Assembly: GCF_027887165.1 (NCBI RefSeq)
Contig: NC_077227.1
Coordinates: 352,118,207 to 352,182,206, forward strand
DNA length: 64,000 nt
Direction: 5' to 3'
DNA from: Monodelphis domestica
Taxonomy: Eukaryota; Chordata; Mammalia; Didelphimorphia; Didelphidae
The notes under the pieces were generated by a model. The model was given only the letters and a program-made list of their open reading frames with translations. It searched no databases and was not told the DNA's origin. A program made the position numbers and the translations under genes. Positions 9,407 through 20,000 of the stretch are shown one piece after another. The number at the start of each line of letters is the position of its first letter. Within the stretch, counting starts at the first letter, position 1.

Positions 9407-10407
9407 TGCCATGGGCAAGGTCCAGTCTCACTCATGACTCCAGGGGTTCCCGACAGGTGGCAAATGGTCAATCAAGAAAATAACAAAGGGAAGACAGTTA
9501 TATATTTTTTGACCATGGGCATGCTTTGCACCTGATAGCTGCTCTGCCATCCCCAATCCTGGTGTTTATTTTTATACCCATTTTTTTGGCACACAGATAC
9601 ATTACCTAATACACATATCAAAATAGGGATAATTGGAAAAGTGATACATTAACTTTTAACAAATCACTTGATTAATAATCAATATTCTTGTATTGTGATC
9701 ACAGATTCTTGACAATAAAGATTTCACACAAGAATGATGATTTTGTTACAGGTGACTTAATTTTCTCATTACCCTGTGAGGAGTTTTGAGCTTACAAACA
9801 ATCAAGGACATTTACTTATTACTTTTAATAAAAAGAAATAATTAGTTAGAAGTTCTTAAAGACAATTCAACAATCATATCATTGAGGTTGAGAGGTACTC
9901 AGAACACAATTCAGATTTAATATTAGACTGATCATTTTTCAGGGTTTACTAGGGAGTTTCTCAAGGGGAAGAATCAAGTTACTGAGGCATGATGAAGCTT
10001 GGTGTACCTGCATGTTTTGTATGCGTCTTTATGATTGATTTGTATGCTGGCTTCATGAAAATAAGTTTCTGTCAGTGGGAAAGTTCTGGGCTTGACTTGT
10101 AACTACAGTTTTACTGGGAATTATGTACCTAAGTAAAAGTTAACCCAAGGTAGTCTTTTGGGAATGGGTTTGAGAGTCTGATCTTTTGGTGATGTTTTGG
10201 AGAAATATAGTACAGGTATTTTGCTCTTGTATTATTCCTTCTGAGGTTAGGGGGAATAGCAGTCATGTCAATTCCATAGGTAAGGGATGTTAATGAGAGG
10301 AGTCATGCAAGGGAAATTGAGTGGGCAGTCACATCTTGCCAAGGTCCACTCTGTGGCCTCCTTAGCTACCACTTTGTCAAGACATCGTCGCCTGATGGCT
10401 CCCAGCA
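9407..10407 (-). mobile_element. Solo LTR, class II (ERVK/betaretrovirus-like), 6-bp TSD
   Basis: A 1001-bp unit runs TGCCATGG to CCCAGCA on the plus strand, so TG...CA on both strands. Its exact 6-bp TSD GAATAT lies at 9401-9406 and 10408-10413. Six-bp TSDs are usual for class II ERVs. The minus strand carries a TATA-like 'gggtataaaaat' that overlaps an AATAAA, which sets the likely orientation. It interrupts an old L1, and no internal region remains. Confidence 0.75.
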
Positions 10408-10413
10408 GAATAT

Positions 10414-10700
10414 CTAATACAGAAAGAAGCCATGTATACAAAAATATTTATAGTAAGACTGTTGTAATAAAAACAAAAATAAAACTGGAAACCAAGTAGG
10501 GGCCCATCAATTAAAGAACAACTAAACAAATTGGGATATATGAATGTAATGAACTATTGTTGAATCCATAAAGAATAATGAAGACCAAAAATCCAGAGAA
10601 ACTGGAAAAGAATTGTATAATACACTGTGAAATGAGCAGAACCAAAAGAACAATTTATTTATGTGGTAGGCACAACACTGAATGATGTTAGTAATTTTTG
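10414..10700 (+). mobile_element. Old L1 3' region, last segment
   Basis: 'acaaaaatatttatagtaa', 'gggcccatcaattaaagaac' and 'gaaatgagcagaaccaaaagaac' are decayed equivalents of the L1 3' part. It continues the L1 interrupted at 9406. Confidence 0.7.
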
Positions 10701-10823
10701 ATGCTGCTTGTTAAGAAATTCTTCATGGTTTTATTTTATAATGAGGCATTGGAACATCTGAGCAAACTGATTACTTGGACTGCACATGTATCTGCTGCTT
10801 TATCCTTCATTTCTTTGGGTTAT

Positions 10824-10876
<53 letters not shown>

Positions 10877-11170
10877 CTTTGCATTACTTAGTCTTTCTGA
10901 GTCATGCACTAGTATAATAGAAAGTTCTTCTGTCAGATGCAGCTAGTCCAAACCTCATGCACAATACACTCGAGTAAAGATGCTGCATGGTAGGGCTGGG
11001 GAGAGGAAGTGATATCAAAAAAAAGAAAGAAACAGTGTGTGTGCCTTGGGAAGAGGAGGTTCACCTGAAGTTATGTAGCATTAACTTTAATATATCATTG
11101 GTGTAGACCTGTGAGGAAAATAGTGAGAAATGTGAAAGAATTGAGAGTATTAGGACAGCAAGTAGTTAAT
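10701..11170. other. Unassigned sequence with (GA)n microsatellite
   Basis: A (GA)n tract at 10823-10874 lies in otherwise unrecognised sequence. The 82-codon frame across it simply reads through the repeat and is not a gene. Confidence 0.6.
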
Positions 11171-11886
11171 TGTGAGAATTGAGTGAACCACACTGACTCC
11201 ATCTCATGACTTAATTATGGGAGCTAGTTTAGTTTCCTTTCTATTCAATTATGGACCTAATCCAAGTTCTGTCTATGAGATAAGTTTATTCAACTGTAGG
11301 AATTGAGAAAAATCCTATAGCATTGTTTGAACCTATCCTTTTGTGGCTGGGAAAATGAACTACTGGTACCTGCTGTTTAGAGTCTTTTAGCCAAGGACCT
11401 AGGTTATGTTGACCATAAGCACAGTCAGATCCTAAGACTGATGTAAGAAGATTTCCCATAATTATACATCTCAAGCAACCCATATGTCTTATCTGAAAGC
11501 TGACCCCATATGATCAATCAAATAATTTTCCATGCTCCTTTGATTGTTTACAGATACTTGAGGAGGAGTGGGATAATTCTTCTGCATTCAGGGAATTGTA
11601 CCTGTTCACTCTCCCTCTCCCAACATTGGAAAGTCCTTAACTATTCATCTAATTATAAATCAGATTACTTAATGTTGTATTATTTCCTTTTAATTAATTG
11701 GCCTTATTTTATTGTTTTTACTGTATAAAAGACTGTCTTCCCCTGTATTCAGGGCCCAGACTGAAACTGAAGAAAGGGCTTGGTCTCAATTTGTTGGACA
11801 ACTAGCATGCATTGTATAATAAATTGATATGCTAAAAAAATCAAACCTTCGCTTCCTCAGTCATTCATCTTTTGCTGGTTATAGAC
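11171..11886 (+). mobile_element. LTR of class I (ERV1-like) type, plus strand
   Basis: Begins TGTGAGAATTGAG followed by 'ccacactgactccatctc', a phrase common in ERV1 LTRs. A TATA box 'ctgtataaaaga' lies at about 11723 and a polyadenylation signal 'aataaa' at about 11818. The right end (near '...ttatagaca') and TSD are not certain. No internal coding region adjoins it. Confidence 0.55.
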
Positions 11887-12062
11887 ACAAGCATCATTGA
11901 TGTTCTTCAATAGAAATATCTGGTAGAATTCCGTGATAAGGTCTTCATCAGCTTTTAGTTGTCCCATGACCATATTGAGTATATAGCTATCAGAGGTGGG
12001 CTGGTAGTCCTGAGCTGTGATACTGTTGTATTTTCTAAAATGGAAAGCTAGACAATTTTTCC
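11887..12062. other. Unassigned spacer
   Basis: Short stretch between two LTR elements with no recognised feature. Confidence 0.4.
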
Positions 12063-12066
12063 ACTA

Positions 12067-12280
12067 TGTATAAGTGGAATTTTGAACCCTTGGACTTCAT
12101 CCCCCCAAAATCCTTCAGTATGTCCCAGAATTCCTCTCCTTTCTTAACCACATTGTATGGTCACATTTATATTTAAGTTTGCTGTTAGATAGGTTTTACT
12201 CTAGCTTTTTATTTCAAGTTATTAATAAAACCTTTAAAATATAATACTTTAGTTATTGTATATTAATGTTAAAGCCCACA
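12067..12280 (+). repeat. 5' LTR of family A copy 1
   Basis: Runs TGTATAAGTGG to AAAGCCCACA. It carries 'attaataaaacctttaaaa' as polyadenylation signal near the 3' side. It aligns with 21970-22218, 27866-28157 and 39711-39993. Confidence 0.9.
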
Positions 12281-12284
12281 TTTA

Positions 12285-12302
12285 TGGTGACCACGAAGGG
12301 AC
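12285..12302 (+). promoter_or_regulatory. Primer-binding site matching tRNA-Arg(TCG)
   Basis: TGGTGACCACGAAGGGAC lies 4 bases after the LTR. It is the complement of the 3' end of vertebrate tRNA-Arg(TCG) (…GTCCCTTCGTGGTCGCCA) apart from one transition. The tRNA sequence is from memory. The second copy (from 39998) has a weaker version of the same site. Confidence 0.75.
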
Positions 12303-13737
12303 ACAAATTCTCAAAATTTTTGAGAGCTAGCCTTGCAGTGAAGATAACTTTTTCAGTGATACTAAGTTTGCCTGGTCTCTGCCCATCACAAGGGCCTGGT
12401 GGCGGAGTCTCCCTGTGCTCTCCCAGTCTTGCTACTCCTGCCACCCCCATGCACACCTGTCCAGTATGCTGCTCTGCTCCTTCCTCCTGCTGATATCTCT
12501 GATTTGAGTCTCTGCACAGAGGGTGAGATTCCCCAATCCTTTTAAACACCACCCCCCTCCACACTACATATGGGTTTTCCAGTCAGCCCTAGCCAATTTT
12601 TCAGCAGAAAAAAAATAAAAAGAAATCACATTATTCAGCCCTAATAGTTTTCAAGCAGATTTTTTTTAAAGCTAACTCTGGGCTCCTGTTTTAGAAGGTT
12701 GTTATTCAAGGTTTTTTATAGAGAGGGCAGTTGGTCCAAATCAGTGGATTTAAAGTCATAATTTTGGGGAATAAGCCTAATTTTTTCTCTTGACCCACCA
12801 AGGAGTACTCTTTATATCATATGCAAATATGCTATTGTTGTCCCTCACAGTTTTGCCCTTAGAGAAGAGAATATGGAAGAATAGCTCTTAAAAGCCCTTT
12901 AGCAAAACAAACAAACAAACAAAAAACGCTAAAAAATGTCTCTTTACCTTCCAGCCAGGATCTCCTTTTGTTTAACTTTTATTTAAGGAGTAAACTTGTT
13001 ACAAAGCATGGTTCACTCTATGAAAGAGCAGAGCATTACCTATCTTAAGCAGCTCAAAGTTTTGAAGTATCTTTTCTGACTACTGTTCCTGGGTGCACTG
13101 GTCCTTGCTCTTAGTTTGAATAATCCTAAAATTCAAAGGGTTTAGATGCATCTTCCTACAAACCTTTGGCATTTGGGCCTCCCAACCTCTACAATACATC
13201 CAATTTGAGATTTCTCCATACTATATTCAGGGAAGAATTCTCCCTTACTATGAGGAAATTCAGAGCTCTGACAAACAAAATGTAAATTGATGATAAATAC
13301 TGGGGGAGGGGAAAAACCTTTAAAAGAGATCTGGAAGTTTATTGCTTGCTAACTATTTTGAGTTTATTCTCCACCTTAATAGTGAATAAGTCTATTGAAT
13401 TCGTGAAAAGGATTTCGACTACACTGCCTGCCTGTACCTTCTCATTTGCTTATATTATTGTATTTACTCATTGGTTTAAGGTTTAATCTTTTTAAGTTCA
13501 TATATAATTAATCTAATCAATATTTTATTACATGACTCTTTATTTTGTACCTTTGCTGAAGAACAAAATATCATTGTAAAAGCCCATAAACATCTTGCCC
13601 AAAGCCTTGTCACTAGATCCATCGAAGATCACATGTTGTCTTAAAAGCCATTTCTGCTTTTTTACCTTTGTTAATTGTCACATAGATGATGATAGATGAA
13701 TTTCAACAAAATTGTTTACAATTGTATGCAACCTTTG
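12303..13737 (+). mobile_element. Family A copy 1, internal region left of the retrocopy
   Basis: Non-coding in its present state. 12960-13737 aligns with 40540-41230 in copy 2, including the segment that in copy 2 encodes a small hydrophobic frame. Confidence 0.75.
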
Positions 13738-13748
13738 AAGAATTTAAT

Positions 13749-15333
13749 GAGGTAGAGTCTGCGCACCCGATCTTTTTCTGCTTCTCTTTCTGTTTGTCTC
13801 TGTCACCACAGCAGTTACCATGAGGGAGATCATGCCCCTCCAGGCCAGGCAATGCCAGATCAGCACAAAGTTCTGGGAGGTGATCAGTGACAAGCATGGT
13901 ATTGACCCTACCAGAACTTACCATGGGGAGAGCAACCTGCAGCTGGAGAGGATTCATATCTACTATAATGAAGCAACTGGTGGGAAATATGTGCCCCGGG
14001 CAGTTCTGGTCGATCTTGAGCCTGGAACAATGGACTCCGTCCGGTCTGGACCTTTCGGACAGATTTTCAGGCCAGACAACTTTGTCTTCGGCCAGAGTGT
14101 TGCTGGAAACAACTGGGCAAAAGGCCACTACACAGAAGGTGCGGAACTGGTTGACTCAGTATTGGATGTTGTAAGAAAAGAAGCTGAAAGTTGTGACTGT
14201 CTCCCGGGATTCCAGCTGATGCACTCTCTGGGTGTTGGGACTGGGTCTGGAATGGGTACCCTCTTAATCAGCAAGATCCGGGCAGATAGAATCATGAACA
14301 CTTTCAGCGTTGTATCCTCCCCCAAGGTATTGGACACTGTAGTAGAACCCTACAATGCAACCCTCTCAGTACACCAGCTTGTAGAAAACACAGATGAAAC
14401 CTATTGTATTGATAATGAAGCCTTCTACAATATCTGTTTTAGAACCCTGAAACTGACCTCTCCCACATATGGTGATCTGAACCACCGGGTGTCAGCAACC
14501 ATGAGTGGCGTCACCACCTGCTTATGTTTCCCAGGGCAGCTTAACATTGATTTGAGTAAGCTGGCAGTGAACTTGGTCACCTTTCCCCGTCTGCACTTCT
14601 TTATGCCTGGCTTTGCTCCACTAACTATCTGTGGTAGCCAGCAGTACCATGCTTTAACCGTGCCAGAGCTTACCCAGCAGATGTTTGATGCAAAGAACAT
14701 GATGGCTGCTTGTGACCCATGGCATGGGTGCTATCTTACAGTAGCAGCTGTGTTCAGAGGCCATATATCCATGAAGGAGGTAGATGAGCAAATGCTCAAT
14801 GTTCAAAATAAGAATAGTAGTTACTTTGTTGAATGGATCCCCAACAATGTGAAAACAGCCATTTGTAACATCCCATCCCGGGGCCTGAAAATGTCTGCCA
14901 CCTTCATTGGTAACAGTACTGCCATCCAAGAGCTCTTTAAGCACATTTCTGAGCAGTTTACAGCCATGTTTCACAGAAAGGCTTTCTTACACTGGTATAC
15001 TGGAGAGGGCATGGATGAAATGGAATTCACTGAAGCAGAAAGCAACATGAATGACTTGGTTTCTAAGTATCAGCAGTATCAGGATGCCACAGCTGAGGAG
15101 GAGGGAAATTTTGAGGAGACTGAAGAGGAGGTGGAATAAAGCTGTGCATCAGTTACTCTGTAAATGATGTTGAAAGTTATATGAACTCTTTTTATTCACT
15201 CACAAACTTGTTTTTCTGATGTTTGTGTCTTGCTGCATTCTGCACTTGCCGTTTTCCTGTTCTTTGACATCAAATGCTGTACAGAAAACACTGTTAAAGC
15301 ATTTTTCATAGTGAAAAAAAAAACAACAACAAA
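13749..15333 (+). pseudogene. Processed beta-tubulin retrocopy unit (TSD, UTRs, A tail)
   Basis: An intronless mRNA copy: short 5' UTR from about 13749, the 13820-15139 frame, a 3' UTR of about 175 bp, and an A-rich tail from 15314 grading into CAACAAC. The exact 11-bp TSD AAGAATTTAAT lies at 13738-13748 and 15334-15344, the hallmark of L1-mediated retrotransposition. The target was the internal region of LTR element A, whose sequence resumes at 15345, so the retrocopy is younger than that element. Confidence 0.95.
13820..15139 (+). CDS. TUBB4B: Beta-tubulin retrocopy with intact 439-codon frame (closest to TUBB4B)
   Basis: The parent protein pairs with alpha-tubulin as the GTP-hydrolysing subunit of cytoplasmic microtubules. 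Seen here: the MREI start, the nucleotide-binding loop as GVGTGSG (residues 138-144; family consensus GGGTGSG), and the acidic tail [18 protein letters not shown]4B is favoured over TUBB and TUBB2 by [32 protein letters not shown] and EEGxFEE. Compared with the 445-residue parent, about six residues are missing in three in-frame losses: near residues 10-15 (GQCGNQIG shortened), near 155 (REEYPD reduced to RAD), and one at the tail. Many arginines became Trp, Cys or His (for example DPWHGCYL at 299-306 for DPRHGRYL), the pattern of CpG decay. There are no introns and no promoter of its own; expression would depend on LTR or flanking sequence. Loss of the conserved N-terminal GQCGNQIG loop argues against a functional tubulin. 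Orthology to TUBB4B is from memory, not a search. Confidence 0.9.
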   Translation: MREIMPLQARQCQISTKFWEVISDKHGIDPTRTYHGESNLQLERIHIYYNEATGGKYVPRAVLVDLEPGTMDSVRSGPFGQIFRPDNFVFGQSVAGNNWAKGHYTEGAELVDSVLDVVRKEAESCDCLPGFQLMHSLGVGTGSGMGTLLISKIRADRIMNTFSVVSSPKVLDTVVEPYNATLSVHQLVENTDETYCIDNEAFYNICFRTLKLTSPTYGDLNHRVSATMSGVTTCLCFPGQLNIDLSKLAVNLVTFPRLHFFMPGFAPLTICGSQQYHALTVPELTQQMFDAKNMMAACDPWHGCYLTVAAVFRGHISMKEVDEQMLNVQNKNSSYFVEWIPNNVKTAICNIPSRGLKMSATFIGNSTAIQELFKHISEQFTAMFHRKAFLHWYTGEGMDEMEFTEAESNMNDLVSKYQQYQDATAEEEGNFEETEEEVE

Positions 15334-15344
15334 AAGAATTTAAT

Positions 15345-16348
15345 AAGAATTTAAGTTATAATTTTAAGGGGTCTTCAGAAATAATTTTAGATAATTAGTG
15401 GTTTCTAAATGGATGATACACATACACACACACACACATATAATATAGAATGTTGTATATAAAAGGTAGAGAACCAAATAGAAGTTTCTGTCAGGGAAAA
15501 AAGCTTTATATAAAACAGGAAGCCAAAAGGAGCTCCTGCATGCATACTCTTCAGTTTAATTTACTTCAACCAGAACAATCTAGATTTTTTAGTGATGTTA
15601 TAGATCCTGAATAGATTTTCCTCAACAATACAGAGGTTTGGTTTTTCTAGACTCTTCTGACAGTAGTAATAGACTTTGTTAAAAATATCTTTGCCAAGAT
15701 TGAAAGATTTGCTATATCTGTAAAAACTATAACAAATATCCATTAGTTCATAGGTTTTTTAAAAAGTCATACAGCAACTCATGTGAAACAAAATAGTAGG
15801 TTTGCTTCCTATTATCATTAACTGAGCTATTGTGAATTTTGGGGACTTTTGTACTTTCTTTGAATGTGCATCATCTATTATATATTACTGTTTTATTCTG
15901 AAAATCATTTGCACTTACACAGTGGTTCATGGCCAACTTTAAAAGGAAATGGATCTCATTTTTTGGTGAGAAACCTTTGTATTCTACCTCTCCCTGGCTG
16001 GCACAGTGTCTCAGATTGTTATATATTTTTTATTTTTAAAACTTTTTTATTATTGTTTTTTCCTTGTACATGCAATATAGTATTTGAGTTTTACTTTTTC
16101 TCTCCTTTTTTTATTTGAAGCACATGTCAACAGTATTGAGAAGGTTTTCTTCAACTTTTTTGATTTTGCAGTAATATAAGTTTACAATACATTTGCTCTA
16201 ATGTCAATGCATACCTAAAAAGCTTTAGATTATAAAAATGATGCCATTGATTTTTTTAAAAAGTATGGGACTTTGTTGAATAATTATGGATGATTCCAGA
16301 AGAAGGAAACACAAAAAGAATAACTGTGCATTGCTAAAGAAGCACAAA
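15345..16348 (+). mobile_element. Family A copy 1, internal region between retrocopy and L1
   Basis: Aligns in order with the reverse complement of about 51700-52660 in copy 3 ('aggaaatggatctcatttttt', 'atttgaagcacatgtca') and in part with 41231-41700 and 47169-47257 of copy 2. Contains a short CA run near 15420-15440. No coding frame of note. Confidence 0.8.
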
Positions 16349-18463
16349 ATGCACAATTATATGGCAATAAATGTGACAATCTAGGTGATATGGATGAATA
16401 TTTACAAAAATATAAATTACCTAGATTAACAGAAGAAGAAATAGAATCCCCAAATAACTCCATATCAGAGGAAGAAATTGAACAAGCCATCAAGGAACTC
16501 CCTAAGAAAAAATCCCCAGGACCAGATGGATTCACAAATGAATTCTATCAAACTTTCAAAGAACAACTAATCTCAATATCATACAAACTATTTGACAGAA
16601 TAAGCAAAGAAGGAGTTTGACCAAATTCCTTTTATGACACAAATATGGTACTGATTCCAAAGATAGGCAGGTCAAAAACAGAGAAAGAAAACTATGGACC
16701 AATCTCCTTAATGAACATAGATGCAAAAATCTTAACTAGAATACTAGCAAAAAGACTCCAGCAAGTGATTACTAGGGTTATTCATTATGATCAGGTGGGA
16801 TTTATACTAGGAATGCAAGGATGGTTTAATATTAGGGAAACCATCCACATAGTTGACCATATCAACAATCAAACCAACATAAATCACATGATTATCTCCA
16901 TAGATGCCAAAAAAACCTTTGACAGAAGACAACACTCATTCCTATTGAAAACTCTAGAAAGTATATGAATAGAAGGGCCTTTACTAAAAATAATAAACAG
17001 TATCTATCTAAAACCATCAGCAAACATCATCTGCAAAGGGGATAAACTAGAAACATTCCCAATAAGATCAGGAGTGAAAGCCCAATATCATCTCTATTAT
17101 GTAACATTGTACTAGAAACACTAGCAGTAGCAATTGGAGGAGAAAAAGAAATTGAAGGTATTAAAATAGACAATGAGGAGACAAAGCTATCACTCTTTGC
17201 AGATGATATGATGGTCTACTTAAAGAATCCTAGAAAATCAACTAAAAAGCTAGTAGAAATAATCAACAACTTTAGCAAAGTTGCAGGATACAAAATAAAC
17301 CCACATAAATCATCAGCATTTCTATATATTTCAAGAATTAGAAAGAGAAATTCCATTTAAAATCACCCTAGACAATATAAAATAGTTAGGAATCTATCTT
17401 CCAAGACAAACACAGGAACTGTATAAACACAACTACAAAACACTCTCCACACAATTAAAACTAGATCTGAAAAATTGGAAAAATATTAATTTCTCATGGG
17501 TAGGATGAGCTAACATAATAAAAATTACAATCCTACCCAAACTAATTTACTTATTTAGTGCCATACCCATCAAACTACCAAGAAACTTTTTTTTATTGAA
17601 TTAGAAAAAATCATAACATAAATTCATTTGGAAGAACAAAAGATCAAGAATATCCAGGGAAATAAAAAAAAAATTGTGAAGGAAGGTGGCCTAGCAGTAC
17701 CAGATCTTAAAATGTACTATAAAACAATGGTCATCAAAACAATATGGTCCTGGCTAAGAGACAGAAAGGAGGATCAGTAGAATAGACTTGTGGTAAATGA
17801 CTTCAGCAAGACAGTCTACAATAAACCCAAAGATCCTAGCTTTGGGGACAAAAATTCACTATTTGGCCAAAAGTGCTAGAGAAATTTGAGGATGGAATGG
17901 GAGAGATTGGGCTTAGATCAACACCTCACACCCTACACCAAGATAAACTCAGAATGGGTAAATGACTTGAATAAAAAGAAGGAAACTATAAGTAAATTAG
18001 GTGAACACAGAATAATATACTTATCAGATCTTTGGGAAAGGAAATATTGTAAGACCAAGCAAGAGTTAGAAAAAATGACAAAATGTAAAATAAATAATTT
18101 TGATTACATTAAATTAAAAAGGTTTTGTACAAACAAAGCCAATGCAACCAAATTTAGAAGGGAAGTGTGGAGGAGGCATGCATGCAAGACAAAAGCTGGG
18201 GATGGATCATCTGTCATTCTAATGAAACCAGGAAAAGCAGTTGGAGCCAAGCCAATTGCTGCACCAAGCCAAAAGGCTTTTGCTGGCTAGCTGAGGTGAA
18301 GGAAAGAAGCTAGTTGTATCCTGGGACTTGAGTTAATCAAATTGGAGGTGACCTGGCTGATTGGCAGAAGAAGAAAGAAGGACCGTGGTTCTTATCTCTC
18401 TCTCTCTCTGATTGACTCTATTTCATGCTTGTGACAGAATTGCCATTTCCCTCAATATCCTTC

Positions 18464-19043
18464 TGTCAACATGGAAATCTAGAGATCCCCAGTTTATTTA
18501 GTTTGAGTGTAGAAACCCCAGGTTTTGACCTTGTCACAGGACAGGTTTCCCCCTGAGGGAAGGTCCCTCTTCACCAGACAGTGAACTTCCTGGTAGTTTG
18601 GGTGGGAACAGTTAATCTCATCCAATATTAAGCATCCCTTTTGTCCCAATGGTTTCTCCCCCTAGGCTAAGGTCCACTACCAAGGTGGCCCAGCCCTGGG
18701 TTTGGTCTTTCCCTTTTGTGTCCATTGTAGGGCATCAGCCCCTCACTATTATTCCTGTCTGGAACTCCTCATTTTCCTTTCTCACCATTGTAAAGTCAAT
18801 CAATTGTCCCTCTAATCCTAAAGCCCCCAGGTCATCTAGAGTGGTATATAGGTTCCCCAAGTTCGTTTGTTCCTTGGAGTCCATCCTGAGTCGTGGCACT
18901 CCCAGGGGCTAGTGACCAGGGCATCTTGACTCTGCAGTCTTGGAAAGCAGCTCTGTTGTCCTATTAGTAGTGCTAACCCCTTTTCCCTTGATTAAAGAGT
19001 GATTTTTGACTATTTAATAGTTCTGCGTTTTTTCTAGTTGACA
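18464..19043 (+). mobile_element. 580-bp solo LTR inside the family E LTR, 4-bp TSD
   Basis: Runs TGTCAACATGG to TCTAGTTGACA with matching inverted ends TGTCAAC/GTTGACA. The TSD CTTC is at 18460-18463 and 19044-19047. The 4-bp TSD points to class I (gamma-like). On either side the host LTR continues exactly as in the uninterrupted copy at 60099-60679. Orientation is tentative, based on 'gattaaag' near the right end. Confidence 0.85.
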
Positions 19044-19333
19044 CTTCGAATCCTCATTGTAGATAATAGGGAAATCCTACTCCTCTTACCTTCTCCTCCA
19101 TCCTTGTCCTGTCTTCCCCAAATAAACCCCTTATTTGACAAAGAAGATTAAGAATTATTTTCATTGAAATCTCATAGCTCACGCTGAGTAATTTGAGGGA
19201 GAAGAAGAAAGGGGGAGGGAAAGCTGAAAGGCTTCTGAAGAGGGAGGAAAAGGAAGGAGGGTAGGCAAAACTTGACCCATTAGTTATCTAATATACCATC
19301 AAATATACACCCTTAAAATATATCTATTACAGA

Positions 19334-19351
19334 TAGGCACCCCTGAAAAGA
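19334..19351 (+). promoter_or_regulatory. Primer-binding-site-like sequence of family E copy 1
   Basis: Three bases after the LTR lies a stretch containing GGCACCCCTGAAA; the second copy has TGGCACCCCTAAAATAC at the same place (60078-60095). The matching tRNA was not recognised. Confidence 0.55.
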
Positions 19352-19387
19352 CTGAACTTTTAAAATCCCTAAGGAACAGTAGAAAAG

Positions 19388-20000
19388 ATGTTTAAGCAAA
19401 TACTCTGTGGAGCTGTTGTACTTGCAGCCATTACTGGATTTTGGGTCTACAATATACTCTACAGCAGAAAAACAAACATGATTTTTGATTCTCTGGATTA
19501 TATTGGCAACACCACCATGTTTATACTCCAGTTGCCATTTCAGACAGAAACTATACTATGGCAGATTTTGACTTAAGTATACATCATTATTCTGGCAGCC
19601 ATTCAGACTCTGACTTATTTGAAAAGAATCTTTATATTTGTTATCCCCAAAAAGGCAGAACAGATATTTCTGGTAGATAATAACTTAGAAACTGTTATTA
19701 AGAACTTGTTTGAGGAATTGATCAAGGAAAAGGGGTTAGACCATATTAAAGACAAGAACAATGGCCAGGCAGATAGTGCACCCAAAGAAAAAGAAAGAAA
19801 GGCAAAGAAATCAAAGATCAATGCACAAGGAAAGGAAAGTGACAAGGACACTAAGTCTGATAGTGAACGAGAAAAAATTTGTCCACTGAAGGAAGTCACC
19901 AAGCTTTCAAGTACAACTGGTGTATCACAATCCAAAGTGGATAGGCAGTTTACATCTCAGGAACTTGAATCCCTAAAGAAACATTTTCCAAATTTTATCA
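19388..20000 (+). pseudogene. Family E gag-like region, N-terminal part (fossil)
   Basis: Begins at a methionine with a strongly hydrophobic stretch (ILCGAVVLAAITGFWVYNIL) like a membrane anchor, followed by a second hydrophobic region and then a Lys/Asp/Glu-rich linker (KEKERKAKKSK). The same order occurs in copy 2 at 60050 downward. The region is broken and cut short where the L1 resumes. Assignment to gag comes from its place after the primer-binding site and from the capsid-like part that follows in copy 2. Confidence 0.6.

Larger units (their letters stand above)
18166..20000 (+). mobile_element. LTR element 'family E' copy 1: one LTR plus partial gag
   Basis: The LTR (18166-19331, about 582 bp without an inserted solo LTR) runs TGTGGAGG to TCTATTACA. 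A primer-binding-site-like stretch follows at 19334-19351, then a leader and the start of a gag-like region from 19388. The fragment stops at 20000. GAAG flanks both ends (18162-18165 and 20001-20004), as for a 4-bp TSD, although no second LTR is present. It sits inside the L1. It is a fossil with several breaks. The same family forms 56742-60679. Confidence 0.85.

Noticed and set aside
13703-14974. Minus-strand frames of 70-141 codons opposite the tubulin frame
   Set aside because: Antisense shadows of a GC-balanced coding sequence; no motif.
19615-19935. 106-codon minus frame opposite the family E gag region
   Set aside because: Antisense of the Lys/Asp/Glu-rich linker, giving a Ser/Leu-rich frame; no independent support.
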